DNA of 64,000 bases from Metabacillus arenae. GTDB lineage: Bacteria > Bacillota > Bacilli > Bacillales > Bacillaceae. How positions within the stretch are numbered: position 1 is the stretch's first letter; the number at the start of each line of letters is the position of its first letter. The stretch is taken from assembly GCF_014773385.1 (NCBI RefSeq), contig NZ_JACXAI010000001.1:245802-309801 (forward strand), in the 5' to 3' direction. Under the pieces are notes generated by a model. The model did not search any database, had not been told where the DNA came from, and was given only the letters and a program-made list of their open reading frames with translations. The translations under genes were made by a program, and so were the position numbers. Shown piece by piece: positions 18,559 to 25,963 of the stretch.

Positions 18559-19443
18559 CTAAGCTTTTGTTTTTGATACAATCAAGAAGTATAAAATAAT
18601 TCCAAAAGGGGTTGCAAAAAAGGTTAATATCTTTGCTGGTGATTCTTTTAGGAAGTGCCTGTTTTTGATTAAAATACTACTAGAAACATAATGAATAGCT
18701 TGCCTAAATTTAAACTTCATATCAGAAAAAGAGAGCTTCATCAACTCTTTCCGATAAAATGCAAAGCCTTTGGGATTATTCTTGTATTGATTTAGCATAT
18801 TCATAGAAGAGCCATCTGCTAAATATTCAACGATACAAATAACCTCATTAATTAGAAGCATTGGGTATTCTTGGTCTAATTTAAAGTACTTGTAAGCCAA
18901 CCCAACATATCTTTCATTTTCAAATAAGGGATATCGGTACTTTTTTGTTAATTCTGTTCTGTAAACAAGCTTCTTATCACCTTTTACTCCCAATTTGTTA
19001 TATAGGTTATAAAGTGTTGATGTTTTTATATGGACTGGTATTTTAGTCCCGATGATTTCTCCATTTTCAAATGAATCAAGTCCTATAATTCCACTTACTT
19101 GTTCATCTCCGTGCTTTTCCCAAAAAGAAAGGATTTTTTCAACTCCATCATCTGGCATATAGTCATCAGAATCTATACACACATTCAATTCTGTTTCAAT
19201 ATGATCATAAGCCGTGTTATGAGCCCCGTGCATTCCTTGATTTTCTTGTTTTATATAATGAATATCTATGCTTCTTTCCGATATCCACTTATCAACTAAA
19301 TCATTAGTGTTATCCGTAGAACCGTCGTCAATTATTAGCCACAAGAAATCCTTGTTTGTCTGCCTCTTTAAGCTTTCGTAGCATTTATGCAAGCAATAAG
19401 CTCGATTATAGGTCGGAGTAAAAACAGTTAGCTTTTTCATCAT
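18559..19443 (-). CDS. Glycosyltransferase family 2
   Basis: This 294-residue GT-A enzyme carries KLTVFTPTYNRAYCLHKCYE, WLIIDDGSTDNTNDL, NQGMHGAHNTAYDHI and VCIDSDDYMPDDG with the DxD site. A C-terminal hydrophobic stretch (FFATPFGIILYFLIV) suggests membrane attachment. Two tandem ATG codons follow GAGGTGA; the first is used here. It sits where B. subtilis has EpsE, but the sequence is not recognisably EpsE, the flagellar clutch enzyme, so no symbol is given and a clutch role should not be assumed. Confidence 0.87.
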   Translation of the reverse strand: MMKKLTVFTPTYNRAYCLHKCYESLKRQTNKDFLWLIIDDGSTDNTNDLVDKWISERSIDIHYIKQENQGMHGAHNTAYDHIETELNVCIDSDDYMPDDGVEKILSFWEKHGDEQVSGIIGLDSFENGEIIGTKIPVHIKTSTLYNLYNKLGVKGDKKLVYRTELTKKYRYPLFENERYVGLAYKYFKLDQEYPMLLINEVICIVEYLADGSSMNMLNQYKNNPKGFAFYRKELMKLSFSDMKFKFRQAIHYVSSSILIKNRHFLKESPAKILTFFATPFGIILYFLIVSKTKA

Positions 19444-19444
19444 T

Positions 19445-20554
19445 TCACCTCGCTAACCCTAAGTAAAAATTATTTATAAGATAAGCCGTATTCTTAATGT
19501 CGTATCCTTGTTCGGCTAATGCTTGCTTTGGAATTTTTCTTGTTGCCTTTTCATTACATATCCTTTGAATTTCATTTAACCATTCTTCCTTGTCAGTTAT
19601 TGATAAGAATTTAGCTAAATTTATCCCTAAATCCACTTCTTCAGAAACATTTTCAGAGATTACACAAGGCAAGCCTGCACCCTGTGCCTCTATTAACGTC
19701 AAAGGCAAACCTTCATGAAAGGACGGAAAAACAAAAATATCAAATGCTTGTAACAAGCAATGAATATCACTGCGGACTCCAAGAAACTTTACTTTTCCAT
19801 CTAATTTCTTCTTATTTACTTTGTCTTCAATGTTTGAGCGTAAAGGACCGTCTCCAACCAAAACAAGAATTGCATCGGGTTTTTGTTTGTGAAGTTCATA
19901 AAAAACATCAATTAAAAAAGCATGATTCTTTTGATGGTTAAATCTCCCAACATGGCCAAGAACCAGGCAATCCTTATTCAATCCTAGTTCTTTTCTTACC
20001 TCATCTCTCACTTCTTTTGAATAAGCAAATTTTTGAGTGTCTATTCCATTTTGCAAGAGAACTGTTGATTTCAAATTATTTTTAAACAGCCAGTTTGCAG
20101 CCAGTTTAGAACAGGCTAAATAATGTGTTGCCGAATTTCGGATATAGCTTCCTGCATATGATTTATAAAGTCTTGCAGCAAATCCACCTTCACTTTGTGT
20201 ATTATGACTATGAGCAATTCTAACGGGAATGCCCGCCTTTTTAGCAGCTTTTAAGACAAAGCCGCTCATCTTATCCATATGTGAATGAACGATCTTGTAC
20301 TGCGAATTTAATATAAAAAAGTGGTCTAAGTTCTTTAGATAAGCAAAATGTCCACCATCTGTAAGATAAGGAATCCGGTGCACTTTTCCGCCCATCTCCA
20401 CAATTTCCTTATCGAATACACCTTCCTTGCAGGTTAGGAAGTCAAATTGTATTTTTGAGCGGTCGATATTCCGGTATAAATTCATGATGAGTGTCTCTGC
20501 TCCGCCCCGGTTCATATTGACGACCACATGCAATATTCTTATTGGGCTGCCCAA
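19445..20554 (-). CDS. epsF: EpsF-like glycosyltransferase family 4
   Basis: This 369-residue GT-B enzyme opens with IRILHVVVNMNRGGAETLIM, typical of EpsF and CapM-like transferases. The donor domain holds VLGHVGRFNHQKNHAFLIDV and DIFVFPSFHEGLPLTLIEAQ with the Glu pair. The TTG start at 20554 lies seven bases after GGAGG and overlaps the upstream gene by 16 bases. The EpsF name is given by similarity and position relative to B. subtilis; a search could show another member is closer. Confidence 0.78.
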   Translation of the reverse strand: MGSPIRILHVVVNMNRGGAETLIMNLYRNIDRSKIQFDFLTCKEGVFDKEIVEMGGKVHRIPYLTDGGHFAYLKNLDHFFILNSQYKIVHSHMDKMSGFVLKAAKKAGIPVRIAHSHNTQSEGGFAARLYKSYAGSYIRNSATHYLACSKLAANWLFKNNLKSTVLLQNGIDTQKFAYSKEVRDEVRKELGLNKDCLVLGHVGRFNHQKNHAFLIDVFYELHKQKPDAILVLVGDGPLRSNIEDKVNKKKLDGKVKFLGVRSDIHCLLQAFDIFVFPSFHEGLPLTLIEAQGAGLPCVISENVSEEVDLGINLAKFLSITDKEEWLNEIQRICNEKATRKIPKQALAEQGYDIKNTAYLINNFYLGLAR

Positions 20555-21693
20555 CTAAAGTCCTCCATTTCTTTCATATACTCCAAGTAAATGAAGCTTT
20601 TTTGATTTATCACATTATTAACACTGTATTTTGATTCAATGATTTCCCTGCCTTTTTGTCCAAAGGTTGTTAGGAGGTTTGGTTCTCTTGCTAGCAATAC
20701 TAATCTTTCGACCATCTCTTGGATGCTTTCATTGTCTACAGTCCAGCCGCTGCAATGATGCTGGATTAATTCATTATGGCCTCTATTCTTAGTAGCCACT
20801 ACAGGAAGTCCGCATGCCATCGCTTCCATAATGTTTACGGGCAGCCCTTCTCTGAGACTGGAAGCAACCGCTGCATCGCATAAAGGTAATATCTCGTCAA
20901 TATTATTTCGGTAGCCAAGAAAATGAACCATTTTCTCTGCTCCAAGTTCTAAAGCTAGCTTTTTGCACTCTTCAAGGAGCTGACCTTCTCCAGCAAGTAA
21001 AAGTTTTGCATGAGGGACTTGTTCTTTCATTTTTGCTATGGCCTTGATTAGGAATTGTTGATTTTTATTTTTGTTAAACTCAGCTGCGTAAAAGAGCAAA
21101 AAGTCGTTTTTGTTATATCCGAGTTTCTTTCTTCGCTCATGCTTATTGTTTTCATCAATTGGCTTAAATCGATCTATATCCACACCAACACCATGGACAT
21201 GTTCAATTCTATCTGCCTTGAAGTGATGATTTACAGCAAGCTCGTAATCTTCTTGATTTATCGTGATAAGACAGTCTGTATTACGAGAAAGCATTTTTTC
21301 AATCGGGTAGTAAACCAACCAATTCATAATCGGTGACCCCATACAGAAGTGAAACCCATGTGCGGTATAAATCACTTTTGTGCCGTTTTTTCGTGCTGAT
21401 TGTGCAGCCAGTCGAGTGAGGACGCCACCCATTGGTGTGTGACAGTGAATCATCCTATATTGCTGCTCGCCTATGATTTTCTTTAATTCTTGATAGGCTT
21501 CCATATTTTTTAGCTTAAAAGGTGACCTTTGAATAGGTATATGAAATTTTCTATCGACAAAAGGTAGCTCCATGTCCCCAAAAGCTGCAACATGAACTTC
21601 CCATCCTTGTTCTTTGAACCATTTAAGGATTGGGAGATGAAAGCTTTTAAAATGGTAGTCGACCGTCGCACAAAATAAAACTTTATTTTGCAT
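20539..21693 (-). CDS. epsD: EpsD-like glycosyltransferase family 4
   Basis: This 384-residue GT-B protein begins KVLFCATVDYHFKSFHLPIL, a start typical of EpsD-type transferases. It then has IHCHTPMGGVLTRLAA and IYTAHGFHFCMGSP, and the donor site motif SSLREGLPVNIMEAMACGLP. It directly follows epsC as in B. subtilis, separated by a 159-base gap containing an intrinsic terminator. Likely adds the second sugar to the lipid-linked intermediate. Confidence in the family is high; the symbol rests on order plus overall resemblance. Confidence 0.85.
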   Translation of the reverse strand: MQNKVLFCATVDYHFKSFHLPILKWFKEQGWEVHVAAFGDMELPFVDRKFHIPIQRSPFKLKNMEAYQELKKIIGEQQYRMIHCHTPMGGVLTRLAAQSARKNGTKVIYTAHGFHFCMGSPIMNWLVYYPIEKMLSRNTDCLITINQEDYELAVNHHFKADRIEHVHGVGVDIDRFKPIDENNKHERRKKLGYNKNDFLLFYAAEFNKNKNQQFLIKAIAKMKEQVPHAKLLLAGEGQLLEECKKLALELGAEKMVHFLGYRNNIDEILPLCDAAVASSLREGLPVNIMEAMACGLPVVATKNRGHNELIQHHCSGWTVDNESIQEMVERLVLLAREPNLLTTFGQKGREIIESKYSVNNVINQKSFIYLEYMKEMEDFSWAAQ

Positions 21694-21721
21694 TTTTAAT
21701 CACCCGATTTTTTTAAAGTTC

Positions 21722-21751
21722 AAACAAAAAGATACCAGTATAAGGTATCTT
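21722..21751 (-). terminator. Intrinsic terminator inside the eps operon, between epsC and epsD
   Basis: On the minus strand a 7-base-pair stem (AGATACC / GGTATCT) with a 7-base loop is followed by TTTTTGTTT. It lies downstream of epsC but upstream of at least fourteen more eps genes on the same strand. Without antitermination it should reduce distal expression. It is a plausible target for the EAR RNA element found before epsC. Confidence 0.7.
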
Positions 21752-21852
21752 CCTTATCATTATTTAAATTTCTTAAAGCCTTATTCTTTCTAAGGGCTTA
21801 AGTTGCAGCTGGTGAAAACCTCGATCTGGAATAATGGCATTTGATCCTTCAT

Positions 21853-23679
21853 TTAACCTGATAAAGTCATTAAACTTTTTGCTGGAATACGATTATTCGC
21901 TAGGTTTAGTAATTGTTCACGAAGAGTATCTTTATCCATATCGGAATAGGCAGCAATGATCTCTTCAATTTCCGCGATGTAGAGGTTTGATGTTTTACCT
22001 ACATAAATCTTAGGATAAACCTGTTGTTCTTGAACCTCATCTTCTTTCAGCAATTCCTCAAAAAGCTTTTCTCCAGGCCTCATGCCGGTAAATTCAATCT
22101 CGATATCATCTAGGGAATTTCCCGATAATTTAATAAGGTTTTTAGCAAGATCGACGATTTTTACCGGTTCACCCATATCGAGGACAAAAATTTCTCCTCC
22201 TTGCGCCAACGCTCCTGCTTGGATGACCAGTCTGGACGCCTCTGGAATGGTCATAAAGTAACGGACCATGTCTGGATGGGTGACTGTAACCGGCCCTCCT
22301 TTTTGAATTTGCTTCGTAAATAAGGGAATAACGCTTCCGCGGCTTCCTAAAACATTTCCAAATCGAACGGCAACAAATTTTGTATGGCTGTTTTGATCAA
22401 AATGCTGGACGATCATTTCAGCCAATCTTTTTGTTGCTCCCATTACACTTGTAGGATTTACAGCTTTATCGGATGAAATCATGACAAAGGTGTCTACATT
22501 ATGCCAGCTTACCGCTTTGGCAAGATTCATCGTTCCAATGATGTTATTTTTTACAGCTTCATCAGGATTTCGTTCCATTAACGGTACATGTTTGTGTGCG
22601 GCAGCATGGTAGACTACATTTGGGTGGTGAGTGTTCATCACCGTCATCATTTTCTTCTCATCCTGTAAGTCGGCAATTTCTGTCACGATTTCAATTTGAT
22701 CCTTTACAACAAGCTCTTTAAGTTCCATCTCTATTGAATAAATACTATTTTCTCCATGACCTAACAGAACTAATTTTGCAGGTTTAAATTTTGTAATTTG
22801 TCTGCAAATTTCCGATCCAATTGAACCGCCTGCCCCTGTGACCAAAACTACATTATCTGCTATATTTTCAGAAATACTATCAATATCTAATTCTATTGCT
22901 TCCCGGCCCAGAAGATCTTCGACTTGAACATCCCGAAAATGGTTTACAGACACTTTACCTGTTATTAAGTCCTCAAGCATTGGAATAATTTGTGTTTTGG
23001 CCTTTGTTTTAGCGCATTCCTTAAAAATCGTATTGAGTTCTTTTTTACTTAAAGAAGGAATGGCAATGACAATATTTTCGATATTCAGCTCTCTAACTGT
23101 TTTCTCGATGGAATTTACTCCGCCTACTACTGGAATCCCTAAAATATCAAGTTTTTGTTTCATTTTATTATCATCAATAAAAGCAACCGGATATAATTCT
23201 GCACCATGATTTCTTTGAAGCTGCCTTGTTACCATTGTCCCTGCTGATCCAGCACCAATAATTAATGTTCGGCGACGCAAAGCTGACCTGCTTATGTAGG
23301 TATCGCGGTAAATCCGCCAGATAAATCTTGAACCGCCAATCAGCAGCATGTGAATCATCCATGTGACAGCTAACAGCCGGAAATGAATTTCCTGCTCTAC
23401 AATCAGCTGAAAAAAAGCGGTCGTGACAACTGAAAATGAAATGGCTTTAAAAATATTTAATAATTCACCAATACTCGCATACTCCCACGCTTTTTTATAC
23501 AGCTTATAAAAGAAAGAAAAAAAATGATGACTGATTAATAGAGTTAGAGAACTGATGATTAATGGCAGGGTAATAATATGCAGACTAGCCTCTAACAAAA
23601 ATCGGCTGAAAAAAATAGCGGATAAGACAATAAATGAATCTACCAGGATTAAAAAGGATAACCTCCGGTGATAAGTCAT
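21853..23679 (-). CDS. epsC: Membrane UDP-N-acetylglucosamine 4,6-dehydratase, EpsC/PglF/CapD type
   Basis: This 608-residue protein has four N-terminal membrane helices (residues about 10-115). A first Rossmann-like region (LIIGAGSAGTMVTRQL) is followed by the catalytic SDR domain from about residue 280 (VLVTGAGGSIGSEICRQ). In the active site, SSDKAVNPTSVMGATKR shows Met in place of the usual SDR Tyr, which is characteristic of this membrane dehydratase class. It converts UDP-GlcNAc to the 4-keto-6-deoxy sugar that EpsN aminates. A GAAGGGGTGA ribosome-binding site lies inside the end of the small ORF upstream. The EAR RNA lies before that ORF. Confidence 0.93.
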   Translation of the reverse strand: MTYHRRLSFLILVDSFIVLSAIFFSRFLLEASLHIITLPLIISSLTLLISHHFFSFFYKLYKKAWEYASIGELLNIFKAISFSVVTTAFFQLIVEQEIHFRLLAVTWMIHMLLIGGSRFIWRIYRDTYISRSALRRRTLIIGAGSAGTMVTRQLQRNHGAELYPVAFIDDNKMKQKLDILGIPVVGGVNSIEKTVRELNIENIVIAIPSLSKKELNTIFKECAKTKAKTQIIPMLEDLITGKVSVNHFRDVQVEDLLGREAIELDIDSISENIADNVVLVTGAGGSIGSEICRQITKFKPAKLVLLGHGENSIYSIEMELKELVVKDQIEIVTEIADLQDEKKMMTVMNTHHPNVVYHAAAHKHVPLMERNPDEAVKNNIIGTMNLAKAVSWHNVDTFVMISSDKAVNPTSVMGATKRLAEMIVQHFDQNSHTKFVAVRFGNVLGSRGSVIPLFTKQIQKGGPVTVTHPDMVRYFMTIPEASRLVIQAGALAQGGEIFVLDMGEPVKIVDLAKNLIKLSGNSLDDIEIEFTGMRPGEKLFEELLKEDEVQEQQVYPKIYVGKTSNLYIAEIEEIIAAYSDMDKDTLREQLLNLANNRIPAKSLMTLSG

Positions 23680-23683
23680 AAAA

Positions 23684-23863
23684 TCACCCCTTCATAAATC
23701 CCTTATTTTTCGAAATTTCCTCAAGTGTTAACATCCTTTGATAAATTGAACTTTCTAATAATCCTCTAAGTTCCTTAAGCTGTTCTAAAGAACCATCTTG
23801 TTTAATATAGCGAATAGCTTTCGTAATTGATTTTGGATATTTATTAAATGTAAAATCCTCCAA
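23684..23863 (-). CDS. 59-aa uncharacterised ORF between EAR and epsC
   Basis: A TTG at 23863 opens a 59-codon frame that ends one base before the TTTT-ATG of epsC, so the stop and the epsC ribosome-binding site overlap. The product is helical and charged, with SITKAIRYIKQDG and LEQLKELRGLL as the clearest parts. The nearest AAGGAG is about 13 bases upstream, a poor spacing. I do not recognise the family. It lies between the EAR element and epsC, and its codon usage looks normal for the locus. It may be a real leader peptide or small regulator, or simply leader RNA that happens to be open. Confidence 0.4.
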   Translation of the reverse strand: MEDFTFNKYPKSITKAIRYIKQDGSLEQLKELRGLLESSIYQRMLTLEEISKNKGFMKG

Positions 23864-23904
23864 CGTCTCTACTCAACTCCTTATTTAATTCTTTATAAAG
23901 TTCT

Positions 23905-23955
23905 TAACTATATGGTCTTCATTCTGAAAACCATATAAAAAAAACTTTATAGTTA
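23905..23955 (-). other. Nested inverted repeat just 3' of EAR
   Basis: TAACTATA at 23905-23912 pairs with TATAGTTA at 23948-23955. Inside, TATATGGT (23910-23917) pairs with ACCATATA (about 23930-23937). The two pairings share bases, so they could be mutually exclusive. An eight-base T run lies on the minus strand between the arms. This could be a conditional terminator or part of the EAR 3' domain. No direct evidence of function. Confidence 0.4.
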
Positions 23956-23957
23956 AA

Positions 23958-24072
23958 CAGGGCATTTAACCCTCCCTCACACCACACTTTTGACGACAAG
24001 CGTCTAAGGTATAAAAACCCACAGCATGATCGAGTGCCTCCATTGGTAACGGTAAGGAGACATTCCCTAGAG
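23958..24072 (-). ncRNA. EAR (eps-associated RNA; Rfam epsC-type) antitermination element
   Basis: The epsB-epsC gap is 459 bases, and its minus strand holds a structured stretch where the EAR element is known in B. subtilis. A 7-base-pair stem forms between 24056-24062 and 24035-24041 (one G-U pair) around a 14-base loop. Smaller hairpins lie at 24008-24019 (GGT/ACC) and 23992-24004 (GACG/CGTC). Near the 3' end, GTTAAA at 23952-23957 can pair with TTTAAC at 23965-23970 in competition with GGG/CCC at 23960-23972. EAR is known to let RNA polymerase read through distal terminators in eps. The boundaries are approximate and the call rests on position plus structure; an Rfam covariance search was not possible. 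Confidence 0.72.
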
Positions 24073-24083
24073 ATTAAGTTGAG

Positions 24084-24099
24084 GTTCTTTATAAAGAAC
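24084..24099. promoter_or_regulatory. SinR-type operator palindrome between epsB and EAR
   Basis: GTTCTTT at 24084-24090, two central bases, and AAAGAAC at 24093-24099 form a perfect 16-bp palindrome. It is the same layout as the site in the epsA promoter and as known SinR inverted-repeat operators (7-base GTTCTYT arms with a 2-base centre). It lies 40 bases downstream of epsB and before the EAR RNA. No good promoter was found around it, so a roadblock or looping function is a guess. Confidence 0.65.
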
Positions 24100-24138
24100 A
24101 ATTACTCAAAAAAATAGATTTACAATCCACTGTATCCA

Positions 24139-24798
24139 TTATTTTTTATCGTTTAAAATAACTCCTAATAATGTTGCCCGAGCCATAGTTAGTACTCTAT
24201 TTGCTTCCAGCGCCTTCTCTTTATCTGTTTTACCGCTGCTAACTACTAGAATGACTCCGTCGCATTCATTTGCCAATATTTTAGTATCTGCTGCTTCAAG
24301 TACAGAGGGACAATCAAATAAGACCAAATCATAATCGGCTAATGCCTTTTTTATTAAATTTCTCATGGCCTCGGAACCTATTAATTCTGCAGGATTAGGT
24401 GGAGTGGGACCGCTTGTTAGCACGCCCAGCCTCCCAATCTCTGTTTGATAAACAGCGTCATTCACAGAAGAAGTTCCTATTAATACATTCGTTAATCCAA
24501 CATCATTATTTAAATTAAAGGCAGTATGTATCGTTGGATTTCTGACATCCGCATCAATTAAAAGAATTTTTTCTCCTTGCTGTGCCATTGAAATGGCCAA
24601 ATTTGATACAGTTGTAGACTTTCCTTCTCCAAATCCTGGTGAGGTAACAGCTATTGAGCGAAATTTTTTCTCAACAGAAGAAAATTGAATATTTGCCCTT
24701 ATCGTTCGGTATTGTTCTGCAATTAAACTGTTTGGGTTAATATAAGTAATCAAACTTTTTTTTCTATCCGAGATAGTAGGAAGTAAACTACGAACCAA
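24139..24798 (-). CDS. epsB: CpsD/CapB-family tyrosine kinase, EpsB
   Basis: This 219-residue BY-kinase cytoplasmic domain has Walker A at TSPGFGEGKSTTVSNLA (about residue 52), Walker A' at ILLIDADVRNPTIH and Walker B at DLVLFDCPSVLEAAD. It pairs with the EpsA membrane modulator to control polymerisation and chain length. I chose TTG at 24798, which has AAGGGG 8 bases upstream, over a GTG three codons earlier. It overlaps epsA by 11 bases. The C-terminus stops soon after GVILNDKK and lacks the cluster of tyrosines seen at the end of many such kinases. Confidence 0.92.
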   Translation of the reverse strand: MVRSLLPTISDRKKSLITYINPNSLIAEQYRTIRANIQFSSVEKKFRSIAVTSPGFGEGKSTTVSNLAISMAQQGEKILLIDADVRNPTIHTAFNLNNDVGLTNVLIGTSSVNDAVYQTEIGRLGVLTSGPTPPNPAELIGSEAMRNLIKKALADYDLVLFDCPSVLEAADTKILANECDGVILVVSSGKTDKEKALEANRVLTMARATLLGVILNDKK

Positions 24799-25519
24799 TG
24801 GTCTCACCCCTTAATGCCTGACTTTCTTTCTTGTTTACGCCCTTGGTTGTATTACGTTTAGTCATACCCGCAACGCTTCCTAATATAGGAAGACCAAGTA
24901 ATTCATCCAACTCCCGTTCATTTCGAATTCGATCGTCCAACGAATCAAGCAAAAAGATAAACCCAATTGAAATAATTAAACCTCCTGCCAATCCCATCAT
25001 CATATAGCGATTGTGATTTTGATTAATTGGATAATGGTTTGCTTTTGCTTGTGATAATATCGTCACACCTTTAAAATTCATAATATTTGAAATTTCTTCT
25101 TTATAGACAGTTACAGTTGTATTAGCTATTTTTGCAGCCAGCTCCGGGTTCGAATCGGCAACAGTGATTTTTACAACCTGTGAGCTTTCAATACTTTCCA
25201 CTCCAATTTGTCCGCTTAAAGCTTCACCAGATCGATTTAACTTTAATTCTCCCGCCACCTTCTCCAAAACAGCAGGATCTTTAATGATAACTTTTAAAGT
25301 ATTGATAAGCTCCGTATTAGCATTCAGAATGATTCTTGTAGAGGTTTGGTAAACTGGAGTTGTAAAATAAAAGCTATAAATAGTTGTAAGAGTAGTTGTT
25401 ATCAAGGTCAGAAGCAAAACGATCCAAATCCGTCTTTTAATAAGATTGAAAATCGCTTTTAAGTCAATTTCTTTATTCTTAGGCATTAAAATGTCTTCAT
25501 TTGCTTTGTTGGAATTCAT
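24788..25519 (-). CDS. epsA: Wzz/YveK-type chain-length modulator, EpsA
   Basis: The 243-residue protein has two membrane helices, at about residues 33-55 (IWIVLLLTLITTTLTTIYSF) and 172-190 (MMMGLAGGLIISIGFIFLL), flanking an extracytoplasmic domain. The proximal cytoplasmic tail contains DDRIRNERELDELLGLPILG, the conserved Wzz motif. It activates and localises EpsB. It is the first gene of the operon, with AGAGGTG before the ATG and promoter and SinR sites upstream. The C-terminal tail overlaps the start of epsB. Confidence 0.93.
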   Translation of the reverse strand: MNSNKANEDILMPKNKEIDLKAIFNLIKRRIWIVLLLTLITTTLTTIYSFYFTTPVYQTSTRIILNANTELINTLKVIIKDPAVLEKVAGELKLNRSGEALSGQIGVESIESSQVVKITVADSNPELAAKIANTTVTVYKEEISNIMNFKGVTILSQAKANHYPINQNHNRYMMMGLAGGLIISIGFIFLLDSLDDRIRNERELDELLGLPILGSVAGMTKRNTTKGVNKKESQALRGETIGS

Positions 25520-25549
25520 CCAAGCACCTCTTATTAGGAGTTAAATTTT

Positions 25550-25565
25550 GTTCTTTAAAAAGAAC
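25550..25565. promoter_or_regulatory. SinR-type operator palindrome in the epsA leader
   Basis: Perfect 7-base arms GTTCTTT and AAAGAAC with a 2-base AA centre lie 31 bases upstream of the epsA start and about 40 bases downstream of the predicted transcription start. It is the second full palindrome for the same regulator. Together with the promoter site it could allow cooperative binding of SinR dimers. Confidence 0.75.
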
Positions 25566-25610
25566 AATGGCCGAAAAATTAATCGGAATCAATAACGGAT
25601 TACACCTATT

Positions 25611-25639
25611 ATTTTAGTTCTTTATAAAGAACGTGTCAA
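25611..25639 (-). promoter_or_regulatory. eps operon promoter with a SinR-type operator filling its spacer
   Basis: On the minus strand TTGACA (25634-25639) and TAAAAT (25611-25616) are separated by exactly 17 bases, a strong sigma-A arrangement (6/6 and 5/6 to consensus). Sixteen of the 17 spacer bases are the palindrome GTTCTTTATAAAGAAC at 25617-25632. A repressor bound there would block RNA polymerase directly. The predicted start of transcription is near 25604, giving a leader of about 85 bases. Confidence 0.82.
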
Positions 25640-25884
25640 TAACTATTTCAAGAATTTCTCAATATAATTTGAACTTCTCACTATAATCATCAAAGAAATA
25701 AGCAGGATTTAGATTACCTAGTAAATGAAACCTATTTCTATACATCATAATAGAGATTTATAGTATAAATATAAGCTATTCGAATCAATTATTTAAAATT
25801 CCATAATTTCTTGAATTTTCGTTAAAAAGAACGTTTTCTTTAGATTTTCTTTCATTTGCTTAATATATCACACTTTATTATAAT

Positions 25885-25913
25885 TTTATAAAGAACGAAT
25901 TGTTTCTTATAAT
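25885..25913 (+). promoter_or_regulatory. Putative promoter of the sinR-like gene with an embedded half-operator
   Basis: TTTATA at 25885-25890 and TATAAT at 25908-25913 are 17 bases apart and precede the regulator gene. AAAGAAC at 25890-25896 is a SinR half-site lying at the edge of the -35 box. Another AAAGAAC at 25826-25832 lies upstream. This suggests autoregulation, but single half-sites are weak evidence. Confidence 0.55.
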
Positions 25914-25963
25914 GAATATGTTGCGATTTTTTTATTACTTAAATGAAATTAAGGAGACTTGGC

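Noticed and set aside
18559..19443. Naming this GT2 gene epsE (flagellar clutch)
   Set aside because: The position is similar to B. subtilis but the sequence outside the generic GT2 motifs does not resemble EpsE.
23919..24101. A 60-codon minus-strand ORF in the epsB-epsC gap
   Set aside because: It runs through the EAR RNA and the SinR palindrome, is rich in Cys and Trp, and lacks a ribosome-binding site; RNA structure explains the sequence better.
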